DNA of 64,000 nucleotides from assembly GCA_012932865.1 (NCBI GenBank), contig SAXG01000001.1, positions 230,807 to 294,806 on the forward strand. Direction: 5' to 3'. Origin of the DNA: Amylostereum areolatum (Eukaryota; Basidiomycota; Agaricomycetes; Russulales; Stereaceae). Of the stretch, positions 1 to 12,405 are shown piece by piece (the stretch's first letter is position 1; each line of letters opens with the position of its first letter). The position numbers were made by a program, and so were the translations under genes. The notes beneath the pieces were generated by a model. It did not search any database and was not told the DNA's origin. It saw only the letters and a list, made by a program, of their open reading frames with translations.

Positions 1-650
1 AGTTATGAATAACACTTTGATTTTCCATATCCCTGAAATATGTGTGTATCTAAGGTCTTGACAAGGCTCTTCAAGACAGAACTCAAGCTATCAAAAGGAC
101 CTAACTCATGAGTACTTGAGTGACAAGGTATGCTCAAGGACATTGTACAGGACCTTCAAGTGCCTAGGAAGGCATGTTCAAGTTATAGCTGACCTTGGAC
201 AAGTAAAGGGACATGGCTTGGCCAAGTGCCATGTTACTTGGAGCTTGGGGCCTTGGGTGACTTGCCCAAGGGTTCCAAGGCACTGTCAAGTAAGTGGAGT
301 TTTCCTGATGAATCATCAACCCACTCGTGCCATTGGAGCAATATCGTCCCTCATGGATCCTGGGGTGAGCAGAATGTCTCACCTTTGTTTTTCATTGATC
401 TGTGCTCAGTTCACCCGAATCAACCGCCTTCAAAAAGCGTGCGGGGTGTCAGTGCAAAATCAAACGCTCCCCCATTCCCCCACCATGCGACACTTTGACC
501 AGAACAACCCCCATCTTTCGCCTCTTCCAGGAGGACCACGCTACGAGACCTCACCTGACAAACGACCGGCCAGCGCTCCTGAACCTGGCCTGGCCGAACT
601 CACCCACACCATAGACACCATCGTGACCTACCACGACCTCTCCCCCGAAG
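1..650. other. No confident gene
   Basis: Short overlapping open frames occur on both strands but none has a recognisable domain or convincing exon structure. The stretch probably holds the promoter and perhaps the first exon(s) of the gene that can be read from about position 651, but I could not place a start codon joined to it by good splice sites. Confidence 0.4.
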
Positions 651-1938
651 GTTGAGAAACTCTTCAGCAGTACAGTGAGGTCAGAATTCTGTCAATCCCG
701 TCTCCTCGACCTGATTGTATGTATGTATCTATAGCTGCTGATCCCCTTCTCTGAGGAGTGGCGGTGTGTTCTCGTGTACAACCAGGCAGCAATGATTCAC
801 CTCCAGGAGCAACAGGTTAAGGACAAAGCCGCGCTTCAAGAGGCTCTCGAGATTATACAAGAACTCAAGGAAACGGTGCTTGACCGCCTCGCTATCTCGC
901 AGGATCAAAAGGTGATTCTCTCACTCACCGCTGTCAACGTGCTCAATCATACTACACACAGGACACCGCCCTCAGTGTCGCCAAAACCCTGCTTTGGAAC
1001 CTGGACCGAAAGGAATTCTCTCTCCTCGATGACATATTTGTACGTTACACACTTCTCAAGCGGATTTGAGCGTGCTCTCACAGGTTGAAAACAGGACGAT
1101 CTGAACAAGAACAAGGCCACAAACAGGCTCAAGAACATATTCAATTCCACCCAAAGCAGTTCCCTTCGCAATCTACGCTCAGTAATCGGACGACAAGCCT
1201 CTGCTGCCAAAAAGGTTCTTAGAGACACGGTATGTTTTTGTGCTCACACTCGTGCCGGAAACACTGAACATGGTCTTTCAGTTGAGGGAATCGTTGATTG
1301 GGACAGCACCCGACGGCATCACGGCAACTACAAACAAAACAGCGAGGAAACTGACGGGCTCGGTCAAGAATGTTGAGGCCAAGCATATTCTTTTCTGCAT
1401 GATCATTGTAAGTGCATATTCTTCGTCCCGAACGTCGAGGCCCTCACACATCTTAGCGGGGCTATATATGGGAGAATCTGACAATGGTTGGCGAGGAACT
1501 CATCGTCATTGGGAAGAAGAAGTCGGCATCAAAGGCGTTGAAATCGAAGTCGTCGGCATCGAGGGCATCGGCATCAAAGGCGGCTACATCAAATGCACCT
1601 GCATCATCCCGCGAGGATGGCGAGCCACCTACACAGAACCGCCGACTTGACCTCGCACTCGACCCCCAGCAGTTGGCGGAATCACCAGCGGGAGCTCAAC
1701 AGGATCATTGTTCAACAACGGACACCGACGAACAACTGACCCCAGCCCAGGTCATGGAGCAGCTACTGAACAACAACTTCTGGACGGGGCTGGAAGCATA
1801 TCTGGCCGGCAAGTGTGCCAAGTTCAGGGACGACATGAACTCCCCAGGATGGAAAGAGTGCGTCCCATTATCCGCTCGTCATTGATTTGGTGCTAACACC
1901 ATCGTCTACAGCCATATATCTCGATGCATTGCGCGTGA
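651..1938 (+). CDS. Multi-exon fungal gene of unknown function (5' end not resolved)
   Basis: Reading across GT..AG introns gives one continuous frame. Exons end or start at 716/786, 911/962, 1039/1095, 1229/1282, 1407/1457 and 1858/1912. Introns are 717-785, 912-961, 1040-1094 (GTACGT), 1230-1281 (GTATGT), 1408-1456 (GTAAGT) and 1859-1911; intron lengths of 49-69 bp are typical of Agaricomycetes, and internal exons 962-1039, 1095-1229, 1282-1407 and 1457-1858 are whole codons. The product has a helical, probably coiled-coil segment in the 786-911 exon (LQEALEIIQELKETV), a basic segment in the 1095-1229 exon (NKATNRLKNIF), and a Lys/Ser/Ala-rich low-complexity stretch near 1520-1600. In phase, the last exon stops after eight codons at 1936-1938; a frame one base later stays open to about 2117, so the 3' end may carry a frameshift. 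I do not recognise the family. Confidence 0.55.
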
Positions 1939-2491
1939 GCGTGCAGCTTTCCCTGAGGACCCTATCAGCGCTCTGCGTCCAGCCAATCTACCCACGAACC
2001 AAGCCCTCACCACCCCAGCATGCCCTGGATCTCACGTTGGGTCCGAGCCGCGTGGTACATCGAGACCGGCTTCACGTCAACATCAGCAATTTGTCGAATT
2101 TTGTTTTGTTGTTTTGAAGGGTTGAGACTGAATTTGAGGTGTTGAGATGTTGTCACCAGTTGTGAAGTTGGCTAAACACATGCCAACTGGGATGAGTACT
2201 CAACAATACACCAATATCTCATAAACTACCCAGTTTGAACACAATACAAGAATTCCGTGCAACAGGCTTCCCATCTCCACCAACAGCATAGGCAATACCT
2301 TAGTATTTACACTTGGGGACAAAATTCCTGGCTAGCTTGTTGAAACAAGTGTGACTTGGAAGTTCTCTTGGGTATATAGTAGTTTACTTTCATACTTGGT
2401 AAATTTAGTAGGTAATTTGGTTAACTGTTCAATTACTTATGAAATCACAACTTAGTGGATTTCGGATACATAGTCATGTGACTCTCCAGTT
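1939..2491. other. No gene seen
   Basis: Apart from the alternative frame that runs to about 2117 from the preceding gene, this AT-richer stretch shows no open frame of interest, repeat or RNA gene that I can support. Confidence 0.4.
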
Positions 2492-3685
2492 ATGTTGATG
2501 CTCGACACCGCGTCGTCTCTTTGTCTTCAACCACGACAATCCGTCCTTATTGGGGACCCGGCCTGGTCGTTGCCGCCGCCTTTGTCGACCTCGCCGTCGC
2601 CTTCAACGACCTCGCCGCCGCCTTCAACGCCTACACCCGTCCTCAACGCTCACACTTGTCGCTCTCAACGCCAACACGCATGTCGCCCCCAATGCCAACG
2701 CCTTCGTCACCCCACGGCGACGCGCTTCGCCCCCACCCCCCACGCCCTCGTCACCCCCACGCCCTTGCCACCCCCCATGCCCTCGTCACCCCCCACGCCC
2801 TCGTCACCCCCCACGCCCTCGTCACCCCCCACGCCCTCGTCACCTGCAAGGCCCTCATCACCCGCAAGGCCCACGGCCTCATCACCCCCCCAACAACCTC
2901 ATCACCGCACTCGACGCCCACGCCCGTCACCCTCAACGCCCACACCCGTCGCCCTCAGGCTCAACACCACTGCGCGCATCACCCCCAACGCCGACGCGTG
3001 TCGCCCTCAACGCAAACGCCTTTGTTGCCCCCACGGCGACGCGTGTCGTCCCTGTCGCCCCCACCCCCCACGGCCACGTCACCCCCCGCGCCTTTGTCAC
3101 CCCCCGCGCCTTTGTCACCCCCCACGCCTTTGTCACCCCCCGCGCCTTTGTCACCCCCCACGCCCTCATCACCCGCAAGGCCCACGCCCATCACTGTCAA
3201 CGCCCACACCCGTCGCCCTCAATGTCAACGCGCCCGTTGCCCCCATGGCGACGCGCGTCGTCCCCGCCGCCGACGGCCTTGTCACCGCCGACAGCTTCTT
3301 CACCCCCCACACCCTCGTACCTCCCAACGCCCTCGTCACCCCCTACGGCCTCGTCACCCCCCAACGCCCACGCGCGCGTCGCCCCCCAACGCTCGCACCC
3401 GTGTCGCCCCTGAACGCCAACGCGCGTTGCCCCAGCGCCCACGCCCTCGTCACCTGCCCACGCTCGTGCCCTCGCCACCCACCGATGCCGACGCCCTCAT
3501 CACCTCCCAACGCCAACGCGCCCATCGCCCCCAGTGCCAATGGCCTCATCACCAACACCCGGCTCCCGACGCCCCTGCTCCTGTTGTCTCGTCGCGCGCG
3601 CCCATGTCCATACCTGCACCCTCGTCATTCCGTACCCTACTGCCTTTACAATATCTACATTACCTACGGATTGAGTCCTGAGTAG
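2492..3685 (+). repeat. GC-rich tandem-repeat region (18-bp minisatellite) open in several frames
   Basis: Two blocks of 18-bp units are visible, one at about 2745-2860 (unit CCCTCGTCACCCCCCACG) and one at about 3075-3170 (unit CCTTTGTCACCCCCCGCG), set in diverged copies that extend through most of the stretch. Because the unit length is a multiple of three and contains no stop in several frames, long ORFs appear in plus frames (a 397-codon one with repeated S-P-P-T-P-S) and also on the minus strand. Nothing marks one frame as the real one. I treat this as a repeat; a Pro/Ser-rich repeat protein is possible but unsupported. Confidence 0.6.
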
Positions 3686-4263
3686 CTACATTGTTTCAAA
3701 TGGAATTTGTTTTGATCCTGATAGATGATGCATGATGTTTTGAATTGTATTCAAACTGAGTTGAGCTGTTGTACCAAGTTGCCAGCTAACCTGTATAACT
3801 GTTGAAGATCCTAAGTTGTGTGTTCATTGGGTATACATTGGCTGTTCATTGGCCAACCCATGCGTGTTGAGCAATCAGACATGGCCTGGGGACATGTTGT
3901 CACGTTGGCATGTTTTGACTGTTTCGAACTGTTTCGCACATTGTGCAACACTGCAACAAGCAAAAACACGGCTTAACAAGGTGAAACAAAATTCGACAAT
4001 TTGCTGATGAAACCGAACGCCTTGAAGGTTTCTCTGCCATTGAGACTCCATCTCGCCCGTCCCTCGCCCTGCCTCCTATCCCGCCTGTGCACGACATGGC
4101 CTCAGCGGCAACTCTCACGAGGAACGCGTACCCTCGCAGCTTCTTGGCCGGCGGTCCACAAATGCATGGTACCGCGTGATCTGTCACCCGTGACGGTTTC
4201 CGGGGCACTGAACCATTATCGCATCCTCGTAGTGGCACGACAAGCAATGACGAGTGGGCAATC
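3686..4263. other. No confident gene
   Basis: No recognisable domain. A reading in the frame of the following ORF is open from about 4006 and is broken by one TGA near 4170, so a longer, damaged version of the next ORF is possible. Confidence 0.35.
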
Positions 4264-4408
4264 GTGCACAACAACAATGCAAGCGGATCCCAAGCTACCG
4301 ACTGGGACGACCACATGTATGGCAGTGTTGCTGGAGGCGGCGACGGGCTCGAGTACAGAGGCAATGGGGGCTACGGTGGTGGAGGTGTCGGCAGCAGCAT
4401 CGGTGGTG

Positions 4409-4440
<32 letters not shown>

Positions 4441-4614
4441 GGCGGAGGAGGAGGAGGAGGAGGAGGAGGAGGAGGAGGAGGAGGAGGAGGAGGAGGAGGC
4501 AGCACGAACAACACAATTCTCCCACCAGTGACTGGTACTCCTCGCAGAATGACGGCTACACCGCGTTCATTCATGGGTGCACAGTATCCTTCTACAGGTA
4601 ACGGTGGTCAATGA
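4264..4614 (+). CDS. Gly-rich low-complexity ORF (doubtful)
   Basis: A 116-codon frame begins with an Asn/Ser/Asp-containing part, passes through a Gly-rich run encoded by GGC and GGA repeats, and ends with an ordinary-looking Ser/Thr/Pro tail. In the two other frames the same DNA gives poly-Glu or poly-Arg. The non-repetitive flanks read most like protein in this frame, and the same frame continues upstream to about 4006 except for one TGA. I recognise no family. It may be a real but microsatellite-expanded exon or chance coding over a repeat. Confidence 0.25.
4443..4498. repeat. (GGA)n microsatellite next to (GGC)n
   Basis: A nearly pure GGA trinucleotide run of about 18 units directly follows a GGC-rich run (about 4415-4442). 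Length is likely polymorphic. Confidence 0.9.
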
Positions 4615-6988
4615 AGCCCGAGAGAGTTGCGAAGAGCTCAATATTGGTATGTCCGTGACCCTATAACCTCGATACTGTGCTTATTAAACCCGTTGTTTTC
4701 AGGCTCAGTTCTCTTTGATTCTGATTGACTCATGTTATACATGTATCCTATTAAACCATATGAATATACATCACATTTCGCAGACTGTTCAGTGAGCTCT
4801 GGGGCCGGGTTTACCCCGCGAACGGACACGGGGCAATGTGTCGGATGAAGTCGGAAATACTGGACGGGTGCTGTCGGAAGACTGCCGATCTCAGACAGAT
4901 CTGGCTGATCTGACCTCAGGTTTCCGTAAGTTTGATGGGACCATAGGAAACCGTAGGGCGAGAATCCGTAGGCTGCCAGAAGGATTCCTTATGGATCCGT
5001 AAGGAGCCTCTGCCATATGGATCCGTACGCTTCGCGGGTAGCTGTGTATAACGTGCTTCGTTGTTTGTTCTAAGTAGAGCTGTGTAGCCACGGTGTACTG
5101 CAGTATGCACTTAGTATGAAGCAGCACGACGGGCGCCGAGCGCCCTCGTGGCCCATGGCATGCATGGCGTTTTGGGTTTTTGTGGATGGATTGGCATTTG
5201 GGCCGGGGATTCGATCACTTACTACAGAAGTAGGACGTTTAGGACGTGGTAACCTAGCGAATACGCACGCGCACTACATAGAAGAAGGGCGTGGTGTGTG
5301 CAAAGTGTGTGCGCATGTCCGTAGTAACGTACGCAAGTTCTTCAGATCGGACGAGCTGGGGACGGGATCGACTACCAAGTACTCGCACCTGAAGCTGAAG
5401 GCTGCAAGTGAGATTTACGCAAACATCAGGGATTTCGGGGGTCCTCGGTATGACTAGATAGTAACGACAAGTGTACAACACAATTGTATGAATGTGAAAT
5501 GGTATACAGTGCCTTGCCATTGCGACGTAAGACTGATACGCATGCCCAATACCTACCCAGATTGCAAAGCCGGGATAAGAACCTCGCCAGAGTTGCCGAT
5601 ATCTGGTGAGCAGGTGTAAGGCCGTTATCAGCCTGATATATGTGCTACAATACCTGTCTGACCTGTGGAAGGATTACCTGAGATTTGTCTAAGCTGCAGT
5701 CCAAAGACCAGCAATTATAATGGGCTCCCTGTCTGCTCTCTCCGTCAAACCCAGTCCAAGTCTGCTAGGTAATTATATCAGGTGACCAGAAGCGCATTGC
5801 GTAGGTTTCCGATTGACACCAAAAAATCTGCCATAAATCAATTACATTATTCATGAAACAAGCCCAACAACGAAATCTAATGTCAGACTGGTGTTCTTAC
5901 CATCTAAAATCTCAGCAAGTTTGAGAGTGGAAAGAGAGCGCGTCATATCTGTCATCCGACTAGGATTTCAAAGCTATACACCCGTCTCACTGTGGCTGAT
6001 ATATGATACACTGGAGTGCCCAGCGTCCCCAGCAACTTAGATATCTCCCTACCTCCACGCCCTCGCTGAACCCCTTCGTAGCACGCGGGGTGAGATGGTG
6101 ATGATAATTCTGTTTGTGGAATATGCTGTACTTACTACACTCCCGGTCGACCGTCCGGCTCAATCCCGCCTCTTCTCCATCTAATTCATCTCCTCCGTCT
6201 CCTTCATCTCCTCCGTCTCCGTCTCCTCTTCCCTTTCCCTTCTACTTACGTAGCCCCTACCCCATGGCCCTTTACAATCGTTCACCCGTAGCTTTTGAAG
6301 CTAGCAAGCACGTTCCTCGTGAGCTACGCGTCTTCCCCTTGATGTCCACGGAGAGGGACTTGGGGCGATCGGGAATTTGCTCGGGGGGACTTCCATTGGT
6401 GATGACGCGTCGCAGACAGTGCAGGGTGAGAAAATATGTTCAAACGAGGGCAGGGGTGTGTGTTGACGATTGAATGAATGAATGAGCGGATAAAAGGAGC
6501 CGCTGGAAGGCATTTTTTGCTGGGTTGTTCACTGGGAATGTAGAGCGTGAGGCGCTGCTGTCGGCGAGCGTGAATGGAGGTGGAATATCATGCTCGACGC
6601 GGTGGTTTCGGCGAGGGATGTTGGAGTCCGGGTAGCGCATTCGGCGACGGATCTGTATTGACAACGAGGCCGTTAGCCACGGGGTTAGACATCTCGATGT
6701 GAAGGCGAAGGCAGGGACGTACCGGGGTCGTCGTCAGAGTCGCAGACCCTGAGCCCCCTCCCGCCTTCAATTAACGTGCCCCATGCAATCATGTGCATAA
6801 CCTTGACATTGACGAGGATCGGACTGTGCGTTGGAGGAGGAGGCAGCTCGGAAAACGATGTGCAGGAAGTCCGTTGGAAGGGGGAAGGGTGAATATGATG
6901 ACTAGGAATAGTTGCCTATGATACAGTACCACACGTCTTCTGGACCCGACACGCTACAGTTCGACCGACATCGGACCCCATTTGTGCA
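4615..6988. other. No gene supported
   Basis: Several short ORFs exist, the longest at 5116-5457 (113 codons), but none has domains, splice structure or biased composition. A short TCTCCTCCG-type simple repeat lies at about 6180-6240. The 3' flank and any terminal repeat of the Plavaka element to the right should lie in the last part of this stretch; I could not identify a terminal inverted repeat by eye. Confidence 0.4.
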
Positions 6989-9900
6989 TCATTCTCCGCC
7001 GTCCTCGTCTTCATAATTTTGCCAATCGTCGTCATCCTCGAGATCGCCTAGCAAAAGCTCCGGATTATCCTCGTCAGATCCTGCGGTCACATCTTCGTCT
7101 TCGTCGCCATTTTGCTCGACAAATGACACATCCATCTCGATGTCTTCGTCCTCTTCATCTTCGTCCTTTTCGTCTCCAGGTTCATCGTCGTCTTCAGCCA
7201 ACGATCCGGAAGAGAAAGCTTCAGGATCTACGAGATCATCTTCCGCTGGTGTGTGAGTATACTGATGGCCAACGGCCATACCCCAGTAGAAACGCATGAC
7301 CATGTCACGGTCGGCAAACCTACAAGTGTGTGTGTAACACTGTTGATAAATGCGCCAGGTTCAAAGTGGCGTGCACTAACCTGTTCACATAATAGGCCTT
7401 CCAATCTCCCTCGTCTTGTGCTAGCTTTGAGGTGCCAACACCATCCATGTATTGGACACCATAATGGAAGGCTGGGCATATGTGACAACCGCGAACAATG
7501 TCTTTGGGGTTCAGAAACCCGATGGCCTGGGGATTTCCTAGGGGAAGGAAGACCACGCGGTCTAGCTGGCGCTCAGACCATCGAGCAGGGGCGCGCGCCG
7601 GGACAAACCAGCGAACCAGCAGGAACTCCATTCGCCGAGGGAGGTAGTCTCGAGAGTCGGAACCTTTATAAACCACGTTAGCGTGGAAAACACCAATTAC
7701 ACGGGCGTAAAGAAAACGGTGTTCAGCTGGCTTTGACGGTTTTGATTTTGATTGCAAACCTTTCGACAGTTCGACGGGTGCATCCTCTGCCAGAACCATG
7801 ACGTCAACTTGGTCCTTCCCAATGTGTATAAGGTCCGTTGCACGTCGCAAGTCGTAGGTCGTGAAGTTAACCTTAAATGTCTTGTGCTTGTAGATTTTGT
7901 CTCCGTTAAGGATAACAGACTCAGAGGCAATGTCGTCATCGGCGGGTGTTGTCTGTGTGCCAGCGGCAGTGGGTGGGATTGTAGTGGATCCTTCACTGGC
8001 AGCCTGTGTTTGCAGAGTCGGGGGTGCCAAAGACAACTTGATCCGAGCTAGAAGGTGCCTTTTGAGTTTCGGAATAAAGTCCTTGAGAGTTAGTATCATA
8101 GATAGTCAGCCAATGGAATTCACTATTCAATCAACCGACGTCGTACCTCGACCACAGGGTCGTTTTCATTAGACCTGACGAACGCGCGGACGTTCTGCGA
8201 CTCGTTTTGGCTCGACACAATCCAGTGATGATCTTCGATATTGTTTCAAGCATGTGAGCCTTCGCTCTCAGCGTGGGTCGACCGGCCGCCCATTCGAATG
8301 AAGTCGATGTTGTCAATACACCTTTCACGTCGCTCAATTTCAGTGAGCTGCTTCGTGAAGTCCTTGCGATTGGTTTTCTGGTATCGACTTTTAGATACAC
8401 GGTGTTGATTTTCGGCCTAAATTGACACATTCTTCAGGAGATGCAGGAAGACACGATCAAGGAAGTGTACGCACCATCTCCGTTGAGTACGAGTCGAGTG
8501 TCCCAATGCGCCGGATAGAGGACGGATAATCCCCCAGCCTGTGAAGTTTGTATGTCTCGAGATTGAAGGTTTTGGCCTGCCGTGTCGCCGAGGTGCCTGT
8601 GGCAAGGGTGCTCGTCTTTCCTGACAACACCTTGTTCGCCCGTCTCGCCCGTGCCTCTGCTTCTCTTGGTAGCTCGCGAGTTTTGAATGCTGCGCAGGTA
8701 GTGCGCGCAAACTTGCGTATATCGGTACCGAGGGCAGCAGTGGTCTGCTCCAGGAGTTGCACGGTCTGTTCGGTGTGCAGTCGCAGCTTTGCCAGTGCAT
8801 GCCACTGGCTGCATATAAACAAAAGCCGGAGGATTTGGCGACCGTGGGGAGCGGGAAGGAGGCCCTCAAATACGGGATATGCACACTGTCTTTTTGTTAG
8901 TCGGATACGTTGAAGGTATCCGATGTGCACTAACCTGAAGGATGTTTTCCATCTCCCTAGCCGTGACCTGCTTCATCTCGGAGGTATTTTTTGAGAAAGA
9001 GCGAATTCCTTCCCCGAACGACGGTATCTGGCGATAACTAGTCATATATGAGTAAACATGCCTATTCAATGCAAATTGGCAGACGTACCGACGATCCACC
9101 TCTATAAGTTTTGCCTCGTCCACCGCACTGACGATCCTGAGAAGGTGAAGGAATATCTGTTTACCAACTCCGAGCTCCCATTCGTGCATGATATCTGGGA
9201 CGAGGATTTCGAATACGTCGAAGCCCATAGGCGACAGTTTCTTGGAGAAGGCGTTCTGGAAAAGTCTCAGCTACGGAAGGCATTAAAAGCATTTAGTAAA
9301 CTTACAAGGTTTGGGACTAAGGACTCCGGTTGCAGGATACGCTCGACAGCAGCACTGTTGACTTGGAGCTGTTTCTCGTAAATGAGCTTCCTGGCTTCGG
9401 CGACCTTTTTGCGACGATTGGGTGTGTCTTTCCGAGCCTTTGTGATGCGGGCTTTGGTGTCTCGTACCATACCAACGTTGCCAGCCTCGGTGAGCGGAAT
9501 GAGACAGGACGGGCAGGGGCATCGGCCGAGGTTCCGTATACTGGCGAGAAGGATCCTACAGTCATACTACACTGTCAGCCAGGATCTATGTGATCGAGGG
9601 AAGGGAAAATACATCACTTTTCTGGATAATCTGCCGAATAGGTGAATATGCGCGGATAAAACCGTCTTTTGACTCCATCACAGCACTCGATTACGATACC
9701 ATGCTTCCAAGCATCGATAAATTCATCGTCAAGAAGAACATTCAACTGAGCATGCATGAGTTCACGGCTACAGTGGGCAAGGAATGCAGCATTTGGGGCT
9801 TTCTGGCCACCAGTTTGGGATTTCGCGAACTCCTTGAATGCATCCGGAAGCTGTAAACACCGTTAGACGGCCGTAAGGAGGAAGAGAAAATATTGTCGAC

Positions 9901-11605
9901 TGACCTTTTGAAAGTATGCAACATGCTCGCAAACGCGCGCAGATGGCTTGGAACGACGGTATTTTGAATCGTTTCCATACCAGAGGTACAACGGTGTTAG
10001 TTTTGCATCACCGAAAGAAGCCATGTGTGTTGTATCCGACGCAAACATGAAGACAACGATGAGCCTCTGAAGGCAACATCCGGGTTCAGGTGGAGAGGAC
10101 AACAGATGTCGCTGTGCGTCAAGGAATGCCGAAGATGTGTAGACCTCGCCGTATACGTTGATGGGCTCCTTAACATGAGGGGGATGCCATAACAGTTCAT
10201 ATGGCTCGTAGTGAAAGAGTTCGTCATGGTCTGAGCGCGCCAGCTTCTCGCGAATGACTGAAACCAGGGGTCTATACTGAAAACCGTCGACCGTGTAGTA
10301 CCGAGGTATGTCATCCGGACTCCTTTCTGCACCTCGTCGAAAGTGAAAGGGTACTAAGATGTCGACCGACATTTGGATCCATCCCGCATCCATGTCTTCC
10401 CACTGCGACTCAGTGCCGAGGATAGAGTTGATTCTGTTCCAATTTGTATCTCGCAAATCGTCGGTGCTGAAGCTGGGATCCAGCAGAACGTCCATAAGTT
10501 TGCCGAAGTGCTGCTGGGAGTTTTGAGGACCCCCGGTCCACTGCCACTTCCCTAGCATGAACGAGCTCTTGTTAGGATACGGATGATAGATTGACGCCGC
10601 ATCCAGATTACTTGCATCCAAGTGATCCGTTCCATCCTCTCCCGGAGAGTCGACCGTTGAATTTACGGTCTGTACCGTTTCTGGGTCGTGGATCGGCAGC
10701 GCGGACGAGTGATAACGGCGAAAGAGACCAAATCGGTTCTTTAATGTGGATATCATGGTGCGCGTCCGCGATTTTCGTTTCGGTTCCACGGGAGGCTCGG
10801 GCTCGTCTAGAGAGAGAGGCGGTGGAGAGAGAGGAGACGACGGAGAGAGAGGAGGTGGAGTGAGAGGAGATAGAGGGGGGAGTTGAGGTGGATCGGTGCA
10901 GGGAATTGAGAGGGCCGCTTCGGGAAGCACATCGACATACTTTCGCCGTCGAAGGGTCCACGGCCGTCGTTCTAGCAATGAAAGATGACCATTATCCGCG
11001 AGCGCAGAGACGTCAAGGGAGCTTTGTGAGGCTGTAGTTTCAGGTATCTGTGGCAAAATAACCTATCGAGCGAGTGTGTGAGTGCAAGGGAATGGGCTGA
11101 GAGCACGGGTTGTTTACCTGTCCTGAGGTATTCACCTCTGATATCGACGGTCCGGGACTCGGCACACCCACTTCGCCCTGTGCAATGACCTATACGATGG
11201 ACGTCAGGGACTTCGTTCTAATGCACTGGAGTCCAGCGACGTACAGAAGTAGGTCCGGTAGCAGGAGTGATGGATGCGACAGAAGCTGCTGGACTGTTAT
11301 CAAAAATGTCGTCGTGGTGCGCCGGGGTACCATTCTGTGGATGCCGAATTTTCATATGCTCAGTGATTAATTTGAACAGAAGTAGAGATAATTACCGCTG
11401 AAGTACGAGCGTCGCGTCCAGTAACCTCCAGCCTCCGCCGTTTTCTTTTGCTGGAGAGCGCCTGTAGCGAACACTTTGCACTTGAGAAGGCATCGGAAAG
11501 GCGTTTTGCAGCCAGCGTGCACGACTGTTGATGGATTGTGAGGCCTTGGGGCTGGTCGAACGAGCGACTGCATTCTGGAACACAGGTAAACCTGTGCTTC
11601 TCCAT
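6989..11605 (-). CDS. Plavaka-type DNA transposase gene, 12 exons, one in-frame TGA
   Basis: The minus strand reads as 12 exons: 11605-11396, 11334-11245, 11189-11118, 11062-9905, 9850-9618, 9555-9306, 9255-9089, 9037-8935, 8885-8475, 8416-8147, 8081-7381 and 7319-6989. All joints are GT..AG and the total is 3996 bp (1332 codons including the stop). Exon 1 carries a C2H2-like finger (C8, C12, H25, C29). Exon 4 holds the family block FMLGKWQWTGG and later HYEPYELLWHPP and GNDSKYRR; exon 5 YPRIFTYSADYPEK; exon 6 IRNLGRCPCPSCLIPL; exon 7 DIMHEWELGV; exon 11 FIPKLKRHLL and RMEFLLVRWF; exon 12 DMVMRFYWG plus a Glu/Asp-rich tail. This matches the Plavaka transposases (CACTA-like elements of Agaricomycetes), which cut and paste DNA in the nucleus. 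Exon 10 has one in-frame TGA at 8248-8246 (codon 955) in a variable linker, possibly from CGA. Terminal repeats were not found. Confidence 0.85.
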
Positions 11606-12280
11606 TGCTTGACAGAGTGAGCTTGGAGTGAGTGATATCCGCCGTGCTGAAACGGCGCCGTGGTGGTCGTAGGTGGGTCTTCAATCGGGAGAATGCCGGC
11701 GTACTTCTGCCAGCACTAAGCCCACTTTCGCCGAAACTTGAACATGTACTTCATACTATCATTGTGCCCCCACTATCTCTTATTGGTCTCAATGGTACCC
11801 GATCGTATTCAGTACAAAAGGAACACGACTGATTTTGAATATCAATGTGGACACAGGTTACAGAATATTGTAAGGCATTCAACGAGGCGCAGGTAGACCC
11901 GAGGCGGCGGCAGCTCCTATGAGTCTCCGTCAAGCTTGACAGCGGTTCCAAGGTGCCCTTGAATTCCGGCAGGAACGACGCGTCCCTATACGAACGATGG
12001 GCCGTCGGTGAAACCTTATAGATCGGCGTATAGCTTGCCACGCAGGTCGCGGATTCAGTGAATTCATCGTTCAACCTGAGAGGCACTCCAGGGACATTCC
12101 CAGCTCTGCTCACCGCCGCCCAGGAGACGACTAGCGTTTGGCCAAGTCCACCGCAACAGCGGTGCGACGTCCTCCTCAAACCCCTTTGCAAGGAGCTTCT
12201 GAAAGGCCAACTCGGGGACGCGGTTGTGCGAGAGCTTGAGGATGAATTGCTTGGATAGGCGTCCCGGATATGTAACGTGG
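11606..12280. other. No confident gene
   Basis: Upstream side of the Plavaka gene and left flank of LTR element A1. Short ORFs at 12058-12258 (plus) and 11751-12191 (minus) have no recognisable features. The five bases before the A1 LTR (CGTGG) do not recur next to any other family-A LTR end in the window. Confidence 0.4.
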
Positions 12281-12405
12281 TGTCATGAACGGTCTATAAT
12301 TTTCTTTTTACTTTACATCGGTTACACGCTTTAGGACTTATCGACTTATCACCGGTCCAGCTCCACCTTGGCCCGGACCCGGCTCATCTATATCCCGCCC
12401 GGACC

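Noticed and set aside
2521..3681. Long ORFs (386-397 codons) in two plus frames
   Set aside because: They follow from an 18-bp repeat without stops; composition is low-complexity and no frame stands out.
5116..5457. 113-codon ORF
   Set aside because: ATG start and normal composition, but no domain, no splice neighbours and no repeat elsewhere; not distinguishable from chance.
11751..12191. 146-codon minus-strand ORF and 66-codon plus ORF beside the A1 LTR
   Set aside because: No features; overlapping on opposite strands; no sign of selection visible.
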